DNA from: Streptomyces mobaraensis
GTDB lineage: Bacteria; Actinomycetota; Actinomycetes; Streptomycetales; Streptomycetaceae
NCBI RefSeq assembly: GCF_020099395.1
Contig: NZ_CP083590.1
Location: 124,001-188,000 of the forward strand
Length of the DNA: 64,000 nucleotides
Direction: 5' to 3'
In this document: positions 1-27,821 of the stretch, piece by piece
How the letters are laid out: every line of letters begins with the position of its first letter
How positions within the stretch are numbered: the first letter of the stretch is position 1
Translations under genes and position numbers: made by a program
Notes under the pieces: generated by a model
What the model saw: only the letters and a program-made list of their open reading frames with translations
Databases searched by the model: none
Told to the model about the DNA's origin: nothing

Positions 1-2
1 CC

Positions 3-8735
<8,733 letters not shown>

Positions 8736-8740
8736 CCGTT

Positions 8741-8786
8741 CCGGCCGGGTGCCGGTCCCGCGCGGCGCGGACCGGCACCCGGCCGG
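8741..8786 (+). terminator. 18-bp perfect inverted repeat between the two PKS genes
   Basis: Arms 8741-8758 and 8769-8786 are perfectly complementary (18 bp) around a 10-nt loop, starting 5 nt after the stop of the first PKS gene. There is no T-run. Because the next PKS gene is collinear, this may act as a partial terminator or an mRNA-stabilising hairpin rather than a full stop. Confidence 0.55.
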
Positions 8787-8826
8787 GCGGAGCGAGCCCA
8801 GTGACATGAGTGACCGAGGAATGCGA

Positions 8827-19809
<10,983 letters not shown>

Positions 19810-19814
19810 CACCC

Positions 19815-19845
19815 GCCGGGGCCGCCCGTCCAAGGCGGCCCCGGC
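19815..19845 (+). terminator. First of two hairpins after the PKS genes
   Basis: This is a perfect 12-bp stem (19815-19826 with 19834-19845) and a 7-nt loop, 5 nt after the PKS stop codon. Together with the adjacent hairpin it forms a double terminator between convergent genes. Confidence 0.7.
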
Positions 19846-19848
19846 ACC

Positions 19849-19892
19849 GGCGCGGGCCGGCCACCGCCGGAATGCGGTGGCCGGCCCGCGCC
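19849..19892 (+). terminator. Second, 19-bp hairpin after the PKS genes
   Basis: Arms 19849-19867 and 19874-19892 are perfectly complementary around a 6-nt loop. It is a very stable GC-rich hairpin. The rest of the gap to 20128 shows no gene; a TTGACA at 19994-19999 has no convincing partner. Confidence 0.75.
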
Positions 19893-20128
19893 GTTTCGGC
19901 GGCCTCCCGACGGTCGTGTGCCGCGTGGCACCGGCATGACGTCACGGCCCGGGAGCGCTGTCCTCGCCGCCGTCTGCCCGCCGGGAGCCCCGCGTTGACA
20001 CGGCCCATCACGGTTACCACGACGCCCCGGTCAGGCAGCACTCCCCTGGGCCGCTCGTCAGATGACTGCCGGGCCGGGACGGGATCCCTTCCCGGAGCGG
20101 TCGGCCGCTCAGCGGAGGACGAGGACGG

Positions 20129-20794
20129 TCAGACCGTCAGGCGGCGGATCGCGACGACCGTGTCCGTGACGGTGGCGGTCCGCCCGTCCGGCCCGGTGGC
20201 CTCGCGCTCGGGGCGGTCGAGGCGTTCGGGCCGCCAGACGTCCGGGTCCAGGCCCAGGGCGTCGTAGATCTCTTCCGGCGCGGGGAAGCGGGTGTCGGGG
20301 TCGGGGTCCCAGGCCCAGGGCCGGAAGGAACCGTGGTCGACGATGAGCAGGAGCCCGCCGGCGGTCAGCGCCCGCGCGGCCCGCCGGAAGACGCGGGCCC
20401 GTGGCAGGGCGAAGGGGGTCTCCAGATACTGGGCGTTGATCAGGTCGTAGGCGCCGGCGGGGAAGGTGCGGGCGAGGTCGTGCCGTTCGGTGGTCAGCCG
20501 CTGTGCGACGGCGGTGCCGGCGGCGACGGCCCTGGCGGTGGTACGGGCCAGGGCGGTCGGCGCGATGTCGACGGCGGTGACCGTCCAGCCCCGGGAGGCC
20601 AGCCAGACCGCGTCCCCGCCCTCTCCGGCGCCCAGGTCGAGGGCGGTTCCGGGGGGCGTGGCCCGCACGGTCTCGGCGAGCAGTGGGTTGGGGCGGCCCG
20701 ACCAGACGGGCTCGTCCCGGTCGGCGTGGACGCGCTCCCAGAAGCGTGCGGCTTCTTCGGGGGCCGGGTCGGTGTCGGTCATCCTGTCTGTCAT
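20129..20794 (-). CDS. Class I SAM-dependent methyltransferase
   Basis: A 221-aa protein. The SAM-binding motif I is ALDLGAGEGGDAVWLA, followed by the acidic VTAVDIAP motif II and a later GGLLLIVDHG strand, which together define a Rossmann-type class I methyltransferase; the substrate is not evident. The ATG at 20794 has GGGAG 7 nt upstream. It is divergent from an XRE-cupin regulator, and the operator-like palindrome at 20860-20872 lies in their shared 89-nt promoter region. A role in detoxification or small-molecule modification together with the neighbouring FAD oxidoreductase is inferred from that shared site only. Confidence 0.85.
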   Translation of the reverse strand: MTDRMTDTDPAPEEAARFWERVHADRDEPVWSGRPNPLLAETVRATPPGTALDLGAGEGGDAVWLASRGWTVTAVDIAPTALARTTARAVAAGTAVAQRLTTERHDLARTFPAGAYDLINAQYLETPFALPRARVFRRAARALTAGGLLLIVDHGSFRPWAWDPDPDTRFPAPEEIYDALGLDPDVWRPERLDRPEREATGPDGRTATVTDTVVAIRRLTV

Positions 20795-20859
20795 GGGGTC
20801 GCTCCCTGGTGTCTTGTCGAAGCCCGGCGGACAGCCGGGCGGCCGGTTGCAAGAGGTCG

Positions 20860-20872
20860 TGCCGTTTCGGCA
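20860..20872 (+). promoter_or_regulatory. Palindrome TGCCG-N3-CGGCA, candidate operator, site 1
   Basis: TGCCGTTTCGGCA lies between the divergent methyltransferase and XRE-cupin genes, 11 nt before the regulator start. The flanks extend the match to a second site at 22646-22658 (consensus TCRTGCCGTTYCGGCAAG), suggesting both bind the same regulator, probably the encoded XRE-cupin protein. Confidence 0.6.
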
Positions 20873-20883
20873 AGGTGGTGCGC

Positions 20884-21468
20884 ATGGAGGAACAGGACGA
20901 GCTGAAGGAGACCCTCGCCGCCGTCGGCCCCCGGCTGCGGGAGCTGCGACGGCGGCGCGGGGTCACTCTGGCGGCGCTGTCGCGGACGACGGGGATCTCG
21001 GAGAGCACGCTGTCGCGCCTGGAGGGCGGTGAGCGCAAGCCGACGCTCGAACTGGTCCTCCCGCTGGCCCGCGCGTACGGCGTCCCGCTCGACGAACTGG
21101 TGGGTGCCCCGCAGACCGGTGACCCCCGCATCCACCTGCGGCCGGTCCACCGCCCGGGCCTGACGTACGTTCCGCTGACCCGGCGGGCCGGCGGCATGCA
21201 GGCCCACAAGCTGGTCATCCCGCCACGGCCGCGCGGTACCGAGCCGGAGACGCGGACGCACGAGGGCTACGAGTGGCTGTACGTCCTGGAGGGCCGGCTG
21301 CGTCTGATCCTCGGCGACCGGGACCTCGTCCTCGCCCCGGGCGAGGCCGCCGAGTTCGACACCCACGTACCGCACTGGATGGGCCCGGCCGACGACCGGC
21401 CGGTCGAACTGCTGGTGCTGTTCGGCAGCCAGGGCGAGCGCGCCCACCTCCGGGCCCGCACGACCTGA
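20884..21468 (+). CDS. XRE-family regulator with C-terminal cupin domain
   Basis: A 194-aa protein. Residues about 14-70 form an XRE helix-turn-helix (TLAALSRTTGISESTLSRLE), and residues about 100-190 a cupin barrel with HEGYEWLYVLEG and a later HVPHWMG histidine motif. Such proteins repress or activate adjacent genes in response to a small ligand bound in the cupin. The start is an ATG at 20884. An inverted repeat just upstream suggests autoregulation, and an identical site precedes the FAD oxidoreductase gene that converges on it. Confidence 0.92.
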   Translation: MEEQDELKETLAAVGPRLRELRRRRGVTLAALSRTTGISESTLSRLEGGERKPTLELVLPLARAYGVPLDELVGAPQTGDPRIHLRPVHRPGLTYVPLTRRAGGMQAHKLVIPPRPRGTEPETRTHEGYEWLYVLEGRLRLILGDRDLVLAPGEAAEFDTHVPHWMGPADDRPVELLVLFGSQGERAHLRARTT

Positions 21469-21526
21469 CGACGTGCCGAGGGGCGTGGCACCTGACGCGC
21501 GCCGAGGGGCCTGGCACCCGCGTGCG

Positions 21527-22603
21527 TCAGCCCCACCCGGGTGCGCGGGACGGCAGCAGACCGTCGAGGCCATGGCGGCGCCCGCCCATCACCCGCCCGC
21601 AGAGGGCCGCCTCCGCCTCCGGGGTGAAGACCGGCGCGGGGTGTCCGGCGCGGCGGCGGGCAAGGGCGGCGTCGGTGTCGGCGGCCACCAGGTCGGCGTT
21701 GATGGCCGCCGCGGCCCGTACGCCCGCGGCGGCTGCCCCCACCACCCCGTCCGTCACGTCCGCCACATTGCCCGCGACCCACACCCCGGGCACGGCGGTC
21801 CGCCCGGTGACGTCCGCGCCGACCTGATCCCCGAGGCCCGACGGGTGCTCCGCCGCCGTCAGTCCGAGCCCCGCGAGCACCGCGTCCCGGGCCGCCGGCC
21901 GGGGAACCACGGCCAGCGCGGCGAGCGGAACCCGCACTCCCGACACCAGCCGTACGCCCACCAGGCGGTCGTCCTCGATCTCCAGTCCGGCGACTTCCCC
22001 GTCCACCACGGAGATCCCGCGGGCCGCCAGCCGCTCCCACTCCTCCTCGCCCAGGTCGCCGGCCGTGTGCCGGAACAGGGTGACCCGGCCGGTCAACTGC
22101 CGGAAGAGCAACGCCTGGTGGACGGCGACCGGGCCGGTGGCCAGCACCCCGACCGGCCGGTCCCGCACCTCCCACCCGTGGCAGTACGGGCAGTGCAGCA
22201 CGTCCCGCCCCCACCGCTCGCGCAGTCCGTCGAGGTCGGGGAGCCGGTCGACGAGCCCGGTGGCCACCAGCAGCCGCCGGGCCCGGAAGCGGCGCCGGCC
22301 CGCCGTCGCCACCAGGAATCCGTCGCCGTCCCGTGCGGCGGACACCGCCCGGTCGGCGATCACCCGGCCGCCGTACGCGGCGACCTCCTCCCGGCCCGCC
22401 CGCAGCAGTTCGCCGGGGGCGATGCCGTCCCGGGACAGCAGGCCGTGCACACCGGAGGCGGGGCCGTTGCGGGGTTCACCGGAATCGACGACCACCACGG
22501 ACCGCCGGGACCGGGCGAGCGTCACCGCGCCCGACAGGCCGGCGGCTCCGCCGCCGACGACCACCACATCGACGTATTCGAGGTTCTCTGCGTTCTCCGT
22601 CAT
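21527..22603 (-). CDS. Thioredoxin-reductase-like FAD oxidoreductase (CPYC redox motif)
   Basis: A 358-aa flavoprotein. It has an N-terminal FAD Rossmann motif (VVVGGGAAGLSGAV), a redox-active CPYC followed by HGWE, a GVLATGP nucleotide-binding strand and a C-terminal GVWVAGNVAD motif. This architecture is that of thioredoxin-reductase-like oxidoreductases, but CPYCHG rather than CATC separates it from housekeeping TrxB. It is about 40 aa longer than TrxB, with an arginine-rich tail. The palindrome at 22646-22658 lies 42 nt upstream of its ATG, matching the site before the XRE-cupin regulator, so co-regulation is likely. Confidence 0.9.
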   Translation of the reverse strand: MTENAENLEYVDVVVVGGGAAGLSGAVTLARSRRSVVVVDSGEPRNGPASGVHGLLSRDGIAPGELLRAGREEVAAYGGRVIADRAVSAARDGDGFLVATAGRRRFRARRLLVATGLVDRLPDLDGLRERWGRDVLHCPYCHGWEVRDRPVGVLATGPVAVHQALLFRQLTGRVTLFRHTAGDLGEEEWERLAARGISVVDGEVAGLEIEDDRLVGVRLVSGVRVPLAALAVVPRPAARDAVLAGLGLTAAEHPSGLGDQVGADVTGRTAVPGVWVAGNVADVTDGVVGAAAAGVRAAAAINADLVAADTDAALARRRAGHPAPVFTPEAEAALCGRVMGGRRHGLDGLLPSRAPGWG

Positions 22604-22645
22604 ACCGGCACCTTCGCCCGGCGCCTCACGACGGACAAGAAATCA

Positions 22646-22658
22646 TGCCGTTCCGGCA
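22646..22658 (-). promoter_or_regulatory. Palindrome TGCCG-N3-CGGCA, candidate operator, site 2
   Basis: TGCCGTTCCGGCA lies upstream of the FAD oxidoreductase start. Seventeen of 18 positions around it equal the site at 20860, allowing one C/T and one A/G difference as the only variable bases. Confidence 0.6.
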
Positions 22659-23017
22659 AGAAACCCGGCGGCATCGGCGGCAACGGGCCACAGCGGTTCC
22701 GCAAGGGTCCCGCGGAGTCATAGGCAACCGGCACTCGGCGACGCGGCCGTGCCCCGGCGCCACACCCGGATCCTGCCGCTCGGCGTCGCCGGCCACGAGG
22801 GCTCCACCGTCATCGTGGGCCCCAACGGCCCGCGCCTGCCGGCCGGCGCCGCCTGGCGCCGGGTCCGCGGCGCCACCGGCCGGCAGGCCACCGCGACCGT
22901 CTGGGCCGCCCCGCGCCGACGCGGCCCGCACGTTCCGGGCAACCGTGTCCGGCCCGGCCGCGTCCTCACCGCCCGCTCCCGCACGGCCGTCCGGCCCGCT
23001 CGCTCCCCGGCACCCGT
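22659..23017. other. Gap with no supported gene
   Basis: About 360 nt lie between the operator and the MFS transporter stop. It is GC-rich with fragmentary open frames only. The plus-strand stretch around 22760-22920 has coding-like composition (GVAGHEGSTVIVGPNGPRLP) but no start or continuation, so a gene remnant is possible but not shown. Confidence 0.4.
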
Positions 23018-24688
23018 CTACGCCTGCCGCCCGGCCGCCCGTTCGGCCGTCCCGTCTCCGGTCCCCTCCCCCGGAGCCCCGCCCCCGCTCCCGCCCCCGT
23101 CCGCGTCCCCGCCCCGCACCGTGTGCCGCAGCAGGAACACCGAGAGCACCGCCATCGCCAGCAGCAGCCCCGCCGTCGTCCACGAGGCGATCCGCAGGCC
23201 GTGGGCGAAGGCGTCGCGGGCGGCGGCCAGGACGTCGGCGCCGGTTTCCGCCGGGAGGCGGCCGGCCGTGTCGACGGCGCCGCCGAGGGTGTCCCGGGCC
23301 GCGGTCGCCGCGCCGGACGGGAGGTCGTCCGGGAGGTGGCGGGCCATGTCGTGCCGGTAGACGGCGGTGCCGATGCTGCCGAGGACGGCGATGCCGAAGG
23401 CTCCGCCGAACTCGGTGGCCGTCTGGGAGAGTCCGGAGACGGAGCCGGCCCGGTCGGCGGGGGCGGTGGCGATGACCAGGTCGGAGGTGGTGGTCATGAC
23501 CAGGGTGATGCCGGCCGCCATGACGACGGTGCCGGTGACGATCACCGCGACGCCGGAGTCCGCGTCGAGGCGGGTGAGCACCCCGTATCCGCCGGCCGCG
23601 ACGACCAGGCCGCCGGCGACCACGGCCACGGGCCGGACGGCGCGCGCCAGGAGGGGGGCCAGCGCCGAGCTGGCCATGGCGGCGCCGGCCGCGGGCAGGG
23701 CCCACAGGCCCGCCCGCAACGGGCCGTAGCCGAGCACCATTTGCAGGTACTGGGTGGTGAACAGTCCGGAGCCGACGAGGGAGAAGATGGCGAGCACGCT
23801 GGTGGCGACGGAGGCGCTGAACGCCCGGTCGCCGAACAGCCGGACGTCCAGCATGGGTTCGTCGAGTCGGCGCTGGCGCCGCAGGAAGTACCAGCCGACG
23901 GCCAGGCCGACGGCGAAGGCGGCGGCCGGTACGACACGCAGGCCGTCCTCGGCGGTCTTCTGGATGCCGTAGACGGCGGGAAGCACGGCGGCCAGCGACA
24001 GCGCGGCGCTGAGCAGGTCGAACCGGCCGGGCCCGGAGGCCCGGGACTCCGGGAGCAGCGCCGGGGCGAGGAGCAGCAGCAGCGCCATGACGGGCAGGTT
24101 GACGAGGAAGACGGAGCCCCACCAGAAGTGTTCCAGCAGGATGCCGCCGAGCAGCGGTCCGAGGACGGCGCCGGCGGCGAACGCGCCGGTCCACACGGCG
24201 ATGGCGGCGCGGCGCTGCCCGTCGTCGGTGAACATGGTGCGGATGAGGGAGAGGGTGGACGGCATCAGGGTGGCGCCGCCGACGCCGAGGAGGGCGCGGG
24301 TGCCGATGAGCAGGACGGGGTCGGTGGCGAGGGAGGCGGTCACCGAGGCCAGCCCGAAGACGACGGCGCCGAGCATCAGCAGCCGCCGGCGGCCGATGCG
24401 GTCGCCGAGTGACCCCATGGTGAGCAGCAGTCCGGCGAGGACGAAGGGGTAGATGTCGACGATCCAGAGGAGCTGGGAGCCGCTGGGCGCCAGCTCGGCG
24501 CTGATGAAGGGCAGGGCGTAGGAGAGCACCTGCATGTCGAGGGAGACCAGCAGGACGGGGAGGATGAGGACGGCCAGCCCGGTCCACTCCTTCCGCCCGG
24601 CCTTCCCTGATGTCCCGGGCTTCCCCGGTGTCCCGGGCTTCCCGGTCTCCCTCGACGTTCGTATCGGTGCCGCTCCGGTGTCGTGCAT
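23018..24688 (-). CDS. DHA2-family (QacA/EmrB-type) MFS drug exporter
   Basis: A 556-aa integral membrane protein with about 14 predicted transmembrane helices. It has the MFS motif A (GSLGDRIGRRR) after TM2 and the motif C-like GAVLGPLLGG segment typical of antiporters of the DHA2 branch. The N-terminus carries a KPGT-type repeat (GKPGTPGKPGTSGKAG) and the C-terminus a Gly-rich tail. It starts 32 nt after the response regulator stop and is probably cotranscribed with the kinase-regulator pair. Proton-driven export of hydrophobic drugs or a cluster product is the likely role; the substrate is unknown. Confidence 0.93.
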   Translation of the reverse strand: MHDTGAAPIRTSRETGKPGTPGKPGTSGKAGRKEWTGLAVLILPVLLVSLDMQVLSYALPFISAELAPSGSQLLWIVDIYPFVLAGLLLTMGSLGDRIGRRRLLMLGAVVFGLASVTASLATDPVLLIGTRALLGVGGATLMPSTLSLIRTMFTDDGQRRAAIAVWTGAFAAGAVLGPLLGGILLEHFWWGSVFLVNLPVMALLLLLAPALLPESRASGPGRFDLLSAALSLAAVLPAVYGIQKTAEDGLRVVPAAAFAVGLAVGWYFLRRQRRLDEPMLDVRLFGDRAFSASVATSVLAIFSLVGSGLFTTQYLQMVLGYGPLRAGLWALPAAGAAMASSALAPLLARAVRPVAVVAGGLVVAAGGYGVLTRLDADSGVAVIVTGTVVMAAGITLVMTTTSDLVIATAPADRAGSVSGLSQTATEFGGAFGIAVLGSIGTAVYRHDMARHLPDDLPSGAATAARDTLGGAVDTAGRLPAETGADVLAAARDAFAHGLRIASWTTAGLLLAMAVLSVFLLRHTVRGGDADGGGSGGGAPGEGTGDGTAERAAGRQA

Positions 24689-24720
24689 GACGTCGTCGCT
24701 CCCGCTCCGCTGGTCGGCGC

Positions 24721-25368
24721 CTACGCGTTGAGGTAGGCGAGTACTGCCAGGACGCGCCGGTTGTCGTCTCCGGAGGCCGCGAGTCCCAGTTTGGTGAAGA
24801 TGCTGTTGGTGTGTTTGCTGACGGCCTTCTCGGACACGAACAGCTTGGCGGCGACGGCCGCGTTGGAGCGGCCCTCGGCCATCAGGGCGAGCACCTCGCG
24901 TTCCCGTTCGGTGAGGGACTGCACGGGGCTGGTCGCCTTCTCGTGTTTGACCATGAGTTCCGACACCACCTTCGGGTCCATGACCGTGCCGCCGTCCGCG
25001 ACCTGCCGGAGCATGTCGACGAAGCGGCGGACGTCGAAGACGCGGTCCTTGAGCAGGTAACCGACGCCACCGTTCTGATCGGACAGCAGCTCGCGGGCGT
25101 ACATCTGCTCCACGTGCTGGGACAGCACCAGAATGGGCAGTCCCGGGACCTGCCTGCGGGCCTCGACCGCGGCCTGGAGGCCCTCGTCGGTGAAGGTCGG
25201 GGGCAGGCGCACGTCGACGATGGCCACGTCCGGGCGGTGGGTGAGCAGGGCGCGCAGCATGGCGGGCCCGTTGTCCACCGCCTCGATCACATCGAACTTG
25301 TGTGCAGTCAGCAGTTGTACCAGGCCCTCCCGCAGCAGGGCCAGGTCTTCGGCGATCACAACGCGCAC
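24721..25368 (-). CDS. NarL/LuxR-family response regulator
   Basis: A 215-aa protein. The receiver domain occupies residues about 1-125, with the phosphoacceptor in VAIVDVRLPP, and the LuxR-type HTH about 145-205 (LTEREREVLALMAEGRSNAAVA). The GTG at 25368 lies inside the 3' end of the histidine kinase gene, a 13-nt overlap implying translational coupling. It probably controls the divergent ABC transporter and the downstream MFS exporter. Confidence 0.95.
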   Translation of the reverse strand: MRVVIAEDLALLREGLVQLLTAHKFDVIEAVDNGPAMLRALLTHRPDVAIVDVRLPPTFTDEGLQAAVEARRQVPGLPILVLSQHVEQMYARELLSDQNGGVGYLLKDRVFDVRRFVDMLRQVADGGTVMDPKVVSELMVKHEKATSPVQSLTEREREVLALMAEGRSNAAVAAKLFVSEKAVSKHTNSIFTKLGLAASGDDNRRVLAVLAYLNA

Positions 25369-26750
25369 GGCAGCTCCATCGTCACCACGGTCGGTCCGCC
25401 CTGCGGACTGTGGACGTCCAGTACTCCGTCGAAGGCGGCGAGCCGGCGTTGCAGCCCGCGCAGGCCGCTGCCGCCCTCGGGGTCGGCGCCGCCGCGGCCG
25501 TCGTCGGTGACCCGGGCCCGGAGCGCGCCGTCGGCGTACCAGAGGCGGACGTCGACGCGGGTGGCGCCGCTGTGCTTGGTGACGTTGGCGAGCGTCTCGG
25601 CGACCACGAAGTAGGCGGCCGACTCGACGGGCGGCTGCGGACGGGAGGGCAGGTCGATCGCCAGCTCCACGGGGAGCGGCAGCCCGACGGCCAACGCCCG
25701 TACGGCGCCGTCGAGTCCGCGTTCGGCGAGGACGGGCGGGTGGATGCCGCGGACCAGGTCGCGCAGCTCGGTGAGGGCCTGGCTGCTGGACTCCATGGCG
25801 TCGGCGAGGAGCCGGCGCACCATTTCGGGGTCCTCGTCCAACATGGTGTCGGCGAGGCCGAGTTTCATGCCGAGGGAGACCAGGCGGGCCTGGGCGCCGT
25901 CGTGCAGGTCCCGTTCGATGCGGCGGAGTTCGGCCGCCTGGGACTCGACGGTCTCGGAGCGGGTCTCGGTCAGCCGCTCGACGCGCAGGGCGAGGCGGGC
26001 GCCTCGGGTGGGGGCGAGCAGCAGCCGGCTGAAGCCGCCGTGGGCCCGGACCAGCGGCCGGGCGCTCAGCAGTCCGAGGGCCACGAGCAGGGCTCCCTGG
26101 GGCATGGCGAGATAGGCGTCGGTCTGGTCGGCGATGGGCCAGATGACCCCGAAGCCCCAGTGCGGGCCCATGTGTTCCCAGAGGAAGGGGGTGACGAAGA
26201 GTCCGTTGAGGCCGTAGGCGACGAGGGACGCGGGCAGCAGGCCGAGGACCAGGCCGACGGGCCCGTCGAGGAACAGCCACAGCAGGTCGCGCCAGGTGGC
26301 CGGGTCGGCCAGCAGCCGCCGGCACTGCCGGAAGGAGGCGGCCACGTCGTGGGGTGACGCTTCCACGGGGTGGCGGTAGGGGGTGTCGATGGGGGTGCCG
26401 GTCCATTCGCCGGCCGTCCGCCGGTGGTAGCCGGCCAGCCCGCGGACCGCGGCCAGGACGACCGGCAGGAAGAGCACGCCCACGCCGACGACCAGGGAGA
26501 ACAGGGTCAGGACGGTGACGGTGAACAGGGCGACGCTGCCTATCTGGGAGAGCACCGCGACCACCAGGCCGCGCGCGCACCAGCGCAGCCGCCCGGCACC
26601 GCCGTCCTGCCGCACCGGTCGGGCTTCGGTCACCACGGGGCCGTCACCGCCCGCCGCCGGACCGCTCCGGTCGTCCCGTTCGTCCCGTTCGTCCCGGTCC
26701 TCGCCGCACCGCGTAACCCGCCCGCCGGCCTTGAGGTCCACGCCTCGCAC
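25356..26750 (-). CDS. Sensor histidine kinase (HisKA_3 type) with membrane sensor domain
   Basis: A 464-aa protein. An Arg/Asp-rich cytoplasmic head is followed by hydrophobic segments (about residues 58-245) resembling the multi-pass Streptomyces sensor module. The HisKA_3 phosphoacceptor lies in ERDLHDGAQARLVSLG, and an HATPase domain follows (ETLANVTKHSGA; DDGRGG; GSGLRGLQRR). The GTG at 26750 has GGAG 6 nt upstream; a later start cannot be excluded. It pairs with the overlapping response regulator and is divergent from an ABC exporter, an arrangement common for envelope-stress or antibiotic sensing. Confidence 0.93.
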   Translation of the reverse strand: MRGVDLKAGGRVTRCGEDRDERDERDDRSGPAAGGDGPVVTEARPVRQDGGAGRLRWCARGLVVAVLSQIGSVALFTVTVLTLFSLVVGVGVLFLPVVLAAVRGLAGYHRRTAGEWTGTPIDTPYRHPVEASPHDVAASFRQCRRLLADPATWRDLLWLFLDGPVGLVLGLLPASLVAYGLNGLFVTPFLWEHMGPHWGFGVIWPIADQTDAYLAMPQGALLVALGLLSARPLVRAHGGFSRLLLAPTRGARLALRVERLTETRSETVESQAAELRRIERDLHDGAQARLVSLGMKLGLADTMLDEDPEMVRRLLADAMESSSQALTELRDLVRGIHPPVLAERGLDGAVRALAVGLPLPVELAIDLPSRPQPPVESAAYFVVAETLANVTKHSGATRVDVRLWYADGALRARVTDDGRGGADPEGGSGLRGLQRRLAAFDGVLDVHSPQGGPTVVTMELPCAL

Positions 26751-26903
26751 ACCTGGCTCCGTCCTCCCCTGACCCGGGGGCGCTCCGCCCCACGGGCCTC
26801 ATCATGCAGTACGCGCGGGCGGTCCGGTCGGCCGGTCCGCCCGCCCGCGTCTCCCAGCATCGCCGCCGGCCGGGCCCGGGGCAGTGGAGGAGGGCCTTCG
26901 GGC

Positions 26904-26925
26904 GGGGTGGAGTTTTCTCCACCCC
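26904..26925. promoter_or_regulatory. Inverted repeat GGGGTGGAG-TTTT-CTCCACCCC in divergent promoter region
   Basis: This is a perfect 9-bp inverted repeat around TTTT in the 270-nt space between the kinase and ABC transporter genes. It may be an operator for the response regulator. As a hairpin it is too far from any gene end to be a natural terminator. Confidence 0.45.
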
Positions 26926-27020
26926 CTTTGTGGTCGTAGACCCATCGGCCGCGCGGCGGCCCGTCCGTAGCGTTGACGGTGTGATCGCGTCCCCCACGCG
27001 ACAGGTACAGGGAGCTTTGA

Positions 27021-27821
27021 ATGGACACCATCGCAGTCGCCGACGCAGTCCGGCTGAACGCGGTTCGCAAGGTCTACGGCGAGGGCGCCAACGCGGTGAC
27101 CGCACTCGACGGCGTGAGCCTGTCCTTCCAGCGCGGCAGCTTCACCGCCGTGATGGGGCCGTCGGGTTCGGGCAAGAGCACCTTCCTGCACTGCGCGGCG
27201 GGACTTGACCGGCCCACCTCGGGCACGGTCCTGCTGGACGGCGAGGATCTCGGCGGGTACGACGAGACGGCGCTGACGAAGATGCGGCGCGAGCGGATCG
27301 GCTTCGTCTTCCAGTCCTTCAACCTGCTGCCCGCGCTGACGGTGATGCAGAACATCACGCTGCCGCTGAAGCTGGCCGGCCGGAAGGCCAACCGGGCGCA
27401 GATCGACGAGGTCGTGCACCGGGTGGGTCTGGACTCCCGGACGGGCCACCGTCCCGCCGAGCTCTCCGGCGGGCAGCAGCAGCGGGTGGCGATCGCGCGG
27501 GCCCTGGTCACGGGTCCGGCCGTGGTGTTCGCCGACGAGCCGACCGGCGCGCTGGACACCCGTACCGCCCGCGAGGTGCTGCGGCTGATGCGCGAGTCGG
27601 TGCGGACCCTCGGGCAGACCATCGTGATGGTCACGCACGACCCGGTGGCGGCCTCGTACGCGGACCGCGTGGTGTTCCTGGCCGACGGCCGGTTCGTGGG
27701 CGACCTGTACAACCCGACCGCCGAGGTGGTCGCCGAGCGGATGACGCGCCTGGGTGCCTGGGCGGACGAGGAGTCCGCGTACGACCCGCAGGCGCGCACC
27801 GCGACGGGGGGCGCGTACTGA
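27021..27821 (+). CDS. ABC transporter ATPase (MacB/LolD-like)
   Basis: A 266-aa ATP-binding subunit. It has Walker A (GPSGSGKST), a Q-loop (FVFQSFNLLP), the signature LSGGQQQRVAIARAL, Walker B (VVFADEPTGALD) and the H-loop (MVTHD). The family pairs with large FtsX-type permeases, and the next gene encodes one, with a TGATG overlap (stop at 27819-27821, next ATG at 27821). Divergent from the two-component system, it is likely that system's target. Export of antimicrobial or envelope-active compounds is inferred. Confidence 0.96.
   Translation: MDTIAVADAVRLNAVRKVYGEGANAVTALDGVSLSFQRGSFTAVMGPSGSGKSTFLHCAAGLDRPTSGTVLLDGEDLGGYDETALTKMRRERIGFVFQSFNLLPALTVMQNITLPLKLAGRKANRAQIDEVVHRVGLDSRTGHRPAELSGGQQQRVAIARALVTGPAVVFADEPTGALDTRTAREVLRLMRESVRTLGQTIVMVTHDPVAASYADRVVFLADGRFVGDLYNPTAEVVAERMTRLGAWADEESAYDPQARTATGGAY

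Noticed and set aside
19994..20030. TTGACA promoter-like hexamer after the PKS genes
   Set aside because: No -10 at proper spacing and no plus-strand gene follows; the next gene is on the minus strand.
22718..22984. Minus-strand frame in the gap before the MFS transporter
   Set aside because: The Arg/Pro-rich translation has no RBS, homology-like motif or context.
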